Below are positions 58,003 through 64,000 of a stretch of DNA of 64,000 nucleotides, piece after piece (positions within the stretch are counted from its first letter, which is position 1; each line of letters starts with the position of its first letter). The position numbers and the translations under genes were made by a program. This DNA comes from Erigeron canadensis. Its lineage: Eukaryota > Streptophyta > Magnoliopsida > Asterales > Asteraceae. The notes under the pieces were generated by a model, which saw nothing but the letters and a program-made list of their open reading frames with translations, was not told where the DNA came from and did no database searches. Location: contig NC_057766.1 of the NCBI RefSeq assembly GCF_010389155.1, forward strand, positions 44,402,463-44,466,462, in the 5' to 3' direction.

Positions 58003-60932
58003 TGTGACAACCGTCATCTGAGCGTATTTTTCCGAAGTACTTTTCCGGTCGTCTTTAGTTCATTCCGTTCATGTACGCGACTTTATAACTAGAATATGTA
58101 TTTTTAGGGCGTGAAAGTCATTAGTTGTAAGACATTATTAACGGAATGAGTGGACTTATGTTTCTGTTGGGACTTTATGAGCATTTAGACTTTAGAAAAA
58201 TTATACGTGGACCCGAGAACAGAACAAATACTAGTTTTACTGTGGAAATGCCAAATTAAACAAAATACTTTAAATTTAATCAAACAAAGATTTAATAAAT
58301 AAATAGAGACATGTTTATACCCGTTAGAAAGATATTGAAAAGTTACATTTAAATATGTCGATGAAATAAATTTACGAGTCACGAGTCTTTCTAATTTGTC
58401 GAGTCAAATGAACTTCCGGAAGGGTCAAAAGAGTCAATTTGAGTCAAACTAGGTGAAATGGAAGAACAAAATTCCAAACCTAACCCTAATTCCCTCATTT
58501 CCCACACACTCTCTTCTTCCCTCTCCCCTTTTCCTCTCTTGGCCGCCCCTCCCCTTTCTTCACTCTATTCTCGGCCGACCACCACCATCCACCATCGAAC
58601 ACCACCATTTTCTTCAAGATTCTTCTTACTCTTTTATTATTTGGGTGCAATATGATTAGATATAATGTTTAAATGCTTGTTTTTCTTCAAAATATTGTTT
58701 CCTTCATATACATATATTTCGGATTCATATATAAATATATTAGATCTGAAAGCTTTTCATTAGTATATGTATAAATCGGTTTGTTCTTCCTCCTCCTCTC
58801 TAAAACCGAAAGTTTTTGTGTATTATGTATATATATTCGAATATATATCATGTAGATCCGAGTTCTTGACAAATATATATACTTTTCGGCTATATATCTA
58901 TATATATATATTTATAGATCCGATTTCTTCGACCAAAAACATATATATTTCGGTTATCATGAGTATATGTAAACATATATATGCGAAATCTTTTAAGATC
59001 CGGAATGTTTGAGCCGAAATCCTTAAGATCCGTGAAATAGGTACGAAAACCCCTTGAATCCGATAACTTTGATCCGAAATATATTTTCTTGGGTAAGTTT
59101 TGTTATGTTAACTTGTGATTCGTAGTAAGTGTGTTGTAAACCGATAATATGTATTAAATCCGTGAATATTAAGAGATTTTTGAGTTGTTTGTGGTTGTTC
59201 TTGGCTAGATCTATCATAGATCCGAACAGTTTAGTGATTTTTGGTCTTGAATCGAGTTTCATCTTTGTAACCGGATCTAGTGTTGTTCTTGATTTTTGAC
59301 TTGGTCAAACTGTTGGTCAACGCTGGTCAAAGGGGCAGATTCATATTTTTGTTCTTTTTGTTAAATTAGGGTTTAGATTTAACGTGGATTTTTGGTAAAG
59401 TCAAAATTAATGTTTTTTAGTCACAAGTCAAAATAAAGGTTCTTGGTCAAAGTTTAAATATGGTTAGTCATTTTGAGTCACGTATATAATCCATTTCAAA
59501 TTAATATCGAAATAATATGGACTTATATGCATATGTAAGACTTAAGGTAAATAAATGATGTAAACTTTATAATGGATTTTGAAAAGACTATATAACTCAT
59601 AAGTTGTATAATAATAATTCACTATTTGGACTTAATATATTTTATTAAGACTTTCCATATGAATATTTAATGGGATATAAACAATCAAATGTGACATTAT
59701 TAAACTAATTATAATTTTGGACAAATTACAAGGATAACATCATTATTATATGTAAATCACAAAAATTACATATAATTCATACGACTTATTGCAGTTAACA
59801 CGTTTTTATAATAATATTTCATACGAAGACTTGACAGGATATATATAAACGATATAAAGTGACATTATTAAACGAACTGTTCCGTTTGGACAATTTACAA
59901 GGACAACAGGACTAATATATATTGTTATTTGACAAGACAAAATGACATTTCCTAAGACACTAATATAGGACATGAACTTGTGCAATTAAACAAGTACTTA
60001 CTGGATGACTTGTGGACAATGTAGGATTGTTGGACAGATATTGAGCGTGTTTCAGGTGTACTGATTGTTCCTGTTCTTGTTCGTTGACTTAGGTACATAT
60101 ACTTGTGCTGCTTTCAGGTAAGCTTCGTAGCCCCTCTTTTTACAAGTTTTGGAGTGGAAAGTATACTTATTTTTCAAACACTTTTGTCGATTTTTATTTT
60201 ATGTTCAATATTGAGCCTGTGCGTATAGAGTTGCTTGTGCCATTTGACGTGTTTGTTCTTGATTGTATGTGTGTGATTATGTGCTTACTGGTCGTGCTTA
60301 TTGACGTGTTTTTTGTGTGCATTGGATACTTGGACTGAGGCAGGTACCGTAAGACCAGACTTTGAGACTTTGCCGTGCTTATTAGGTGCTTGTACTAAGG
60401 CAGGTACCGTAAGACCAGACTTGAGACTTAAGGCAGGTTGTTGAAACGTAAGGCCACACTTTGAGTACTTTGGACTTTACGTGCTTGAGACTTGAGTACC
60501 TTGACTTATGGCGTAACTTTGCTCTTTATATATTTAACAACTACTTCTTTTGTACTTAAAGAATCGACATAAAACCTATTTCACTACTTTGTTTCTTGAC
60601 TAAAACCTACGAACTCACCAACCTTTGTGTTGACATATTTTAGTATATTTTTCAGGTACTCAAGCAAATAAGGGATAATGACTTGCATGCTAGGACTAGA
60701 CTTTGGAGATTAATGCTCCTTAACTTTGTCAGACTTTAAGGCTGCATGCCTTGACTTACTTATTGTTACGGACGTACTTCTAATGAGCTTTTCTAGCATT
60801 ATTCTTACTTTGAACTCATATTTTAGGAATATATTTATTATATTCTATTTCATTTAGTGGTATTTATGTAATTCCATGTCGTGCTGTACTTTTCATGACA
60901 CCTCATGTTTCCGCCAACGGTGGGGTGTTACA
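58003..60932 (+). mobile_element. Solo LTR of a second Ty3/gypsy family (2.9 kb)
   Basis: Begins tgtgacaaccgtcatctgag and ends acggtggggtgttaca, with flanks gaact (57998-58002) and gaaat (60933-60937), a 5-bp duplication with one mismatch. No internal gag-pol. Contains direct repeats aggcaggtaccgtaagacca near 60340 and 60400. It split the older gypsy LTR; a solo LTR forms by recombination between the two LTRs of an element. Confidence 0.65.
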
Positions 60933-62480
60933 GAAATTGTGGTGTTGCTGATCTGGTGCCCACTGCGGCGCAGTGGAATTCTTCTGGTCCGGGAAGCATT
61001 TGCTCCCACTGCGGCGTAGTGGGTATGCTCTGGAAAAAAAAAATCTCTCGTTTCTTTTATTTATCGAGTCCAGTCATTTCATCTACAAATTATACCAAAC
61101 CGTCAACACATTAAGTCCTATTATCTATTGTTGTTTATTAACTTACTACCATGAATTAACACTTATTGATTCTATCAAATCAACTAGAACAATACAATCC
61201 CAGCTTAGATACCACTAAATCATTCATGTATTATCAACAAAACACTAAATAAGAGACAAGAACTTAATATGTTGAGATTACAACAAAACGTTTATACAAT
61301 CAACTTGAATTCAAAATATTATGCAGCCATTATTCATTGTGTCACTTCATCTCAATAGATGATGAAGTATTTAGCTAAACATAATCATAAACGAAACACA
61401 AATAGCAAAAGTATGAATAAACATATTATACCAAAGTGTGTAAGACAATGAAAAGCTAAAGAAATCGATGATTGAATGTCGTGAAACTCTCGAGCAACCC
61501 AATGATCTTGGAGAACGAATAAGCTGCTGAATATTGCCTTAAGAAACCATAAAATCGACTGGTTTTAAAAGATATTCGAATGGTAGGGTTTTGGTCTTGT
61601 ATTTATAGTGTTTTCCAAAAGAGTTCTGCACCGACTCAAAATATGCGCCGCACAGAATTATCATGCGCCGCATATTCTTCAGCTTTGAAAAATTTGATGC
61701 CCGATATGCGCCGCACCCTCTATCCATGCGGCGCATATGACCAATGCCCAAATCTTCAGCCTTAAAATCACACGAGATATGTACCGCACGTATAAGTCAT
61801 GTGCCGCATATCCTTATCCTTCGGCACAACTTTGTAAATTCATCTCGTCTTCACACGAACTTGTCCACGAACCATCCTAATGCATCTTTTAGCCATCCAA
61901 AAGCCATTTCTAACTATTGTACCTGTTCTAAACCTGAAATCACTAACAATACCATCAAAGCATCGAATATACATACAATTTACACATAATTAAGCATAAA
62001 ACGACTTATAAACGATATGGGAATAAAATTGACATATCAATAATTAAGCATGATGCTTTATTCTTTAGATATAATAATAAATAGGTACTTTTATCATTAT
62101 CAGTTGAATAGTGACAACACAATTATACTACAATCACCTTTTCATTTGTACATACTAAATCTCGTAACCAAACTTTTTTATATACACATATATTGTATTT
62201 GCATAATATGAAATGATAAATGACTTTTTAATTCTTAAAATATTTAAAAAGTTTAGTTAGGATGCCCCATAAAAGGTGATGAAAGGCAGCTTTGTCGACC
62301 ATAATGTCATAGTTTATATTCATGATTGAAGTTGTATGACTACTAACCACAATGTCATTTTGATCTTGACGAGCAACATAGTTTGTGTGGCCTTGTTTGG
62401 ATTTCAATAAGTTGCCTCAACAAGTCATTCGTGGATGATCGACGGCTAGGAAACAATTGGGCGAAAGATTAAAAGTAAAA
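60933..62480. other. Repeat-derived DNA, no gene
   Basis: 60933-61050 probably continues the gypsy LTR (two cactgcggcgyagtggg blocks). 61625-61830 holds a cluster of tgcgccgca / tgcggcgca motifs, and on the minus strand a TATA-like ctataaatacaag lies at about 61600, suggesting a fragment of a minus-strand LTR. The rest is AT-rich without recognised content. Confidence 0.45.
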
Positions 62481-62559
62481 GGGATGAAAGGTTGATCAAT
62501 GGAAACAAGTTATTTAGAGGCCGATTTTAATGAGATTGGGAATGTTGGGGTGTCGGGCT

Positions 62560-63090
62560 TGGAATTGGTTGAAATCCGGTCTTTCAATTTCTTGACTAAA
62601 CACTTGGTGGGTTTGAAGGTCTTTAGAATTGGGATGTTTGCCTCCATTGACCTTGGCTTTGATTTGGGTAAAAAGAAATACGGTTACAATTCTCTTGGAT
62701 CAGTTATGAGTAACCATCATTCTCAAATGAGTTTGGGTTTGAAGGATACTCACCAAATTGGCCTTCGGAATGCTTTGGAGGAGAAGTAGCATGATATTGA
62801 TCACTAAGAGAAGGAGGAGTATTACATATCTTGAATATGATGCACTTGATAAGATGAACATGTGCCCATCTTATCAAGACGGCGGGTAATAGCTTCAAAT
62901 TGATTAGAAATTGACTTAAGGTCCATTTCTGATCGGCCAGAAGATGGAAATATAATAGAAGATGGAAAATTGCTTCCAATCATGGTGATGTTCGATGAGT
63001 TTTTCAATGAGATCCCAAGCCTCATCAGTGTGAAGATCCATTAGGTTTTTTTGGGAGATCGCATCCAAGGTGAGGCGACACACCATAATC
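62560..63090 (-). pseudogene. Ty3/gypsy gag relic
   Basis: Minus-strand fragments read MVCRLTLDAISQKNLMDLH, TDEAWDLIEKLIEHHHDW, then in other frames MDLKSISNQFEAITRRLDKM and a Pro/Ser-rich QYHATSPPKHSEGQFGEY. The 'DEAWDLIE' block and the following coiled 'RLDKM' block are typical of plant gypsy (Athila/Tat-like) gag. Stops and frame changes show decay. Confidence 0.55.

Positions 63091-64000
<910 letters not shown>

Overview
This is nuclear DNA from a flowering plant, most likely a eudicot. The evidence is plant-type spliced genes with GT-AG introns and plant protein families. It is also dense in plant transposons (hAT, LINE, SINE, Mutator-like, Helitron, Sirevirus-type copia, Ty3/gypsy) and carries a piece of plastid rpoB at the right end. 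The style of the repeats suggests Asteraceae, but that is inference. Nothing here is bacterial or organellar in context, and there is no CRISPR array, rRNA or functional tRNA gene that I can see.

Layout. 1-1883: end of a decayed hAT element. 2205-3930: truncated LINE on the minus strand, beside 3' exons of a Cdc14/ARM-like gene (4319-5164, plus). 6466-10215 (minus): complete 8-exon MUT-7-type exonuclease gene. 10.2-18.2 kb: repeat-rich intergenic DNA with two copies of a dispersed repeat, a MITE, SINEs and an ATN1-like kinase exon relic. 18697-19731 (plus): 3-exon F-box gene. 21094-23465 (minus): 7-exon major-facilitator (molybdate-transporter-like) gene. 24.2-28.8 kb: third repeat copy, a 1.1-kb Mutator-like element, a 498-bp tandem duplication and a Helitron. 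29212-38619 (minus): 5-exon TBC-domain RabGAP gene whose 7.2-kb fourth intron is packed with transposons. 38902-39048: possible 48-aa membrane peptide. 41.2-61 kb: nested retrotransposons. A degenerate Ty3/gypsy element (41505-~58000 and on) is split by a 12.5-kb Sirevirus-like copia element (42570-55091, minus) with matching LTRs, 5-bp target duplications, PBS and PPT. The gypsy LTR is itself split by a solo LTR (58003-60932). 62.5-64 kb: a gypsy gag relic abutting the plastid rpoB insertion.

The four or five host genes have unrelated jobs (RNA degradation, ubiquitin ligase substrate selection, anion transport, Rab GTPase control), as is normal in a plant genome; they do not form a pathway. 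I found no convincing new biological system. The most unusual items are a dispersed repeat with a terminal stem that changes in a compensated way between copies; three exact tandem duplications that all have a 31-bp period; and a copia element whose LTR pair is young but whose reverse transcriptase and protease active sites carry substitutions.
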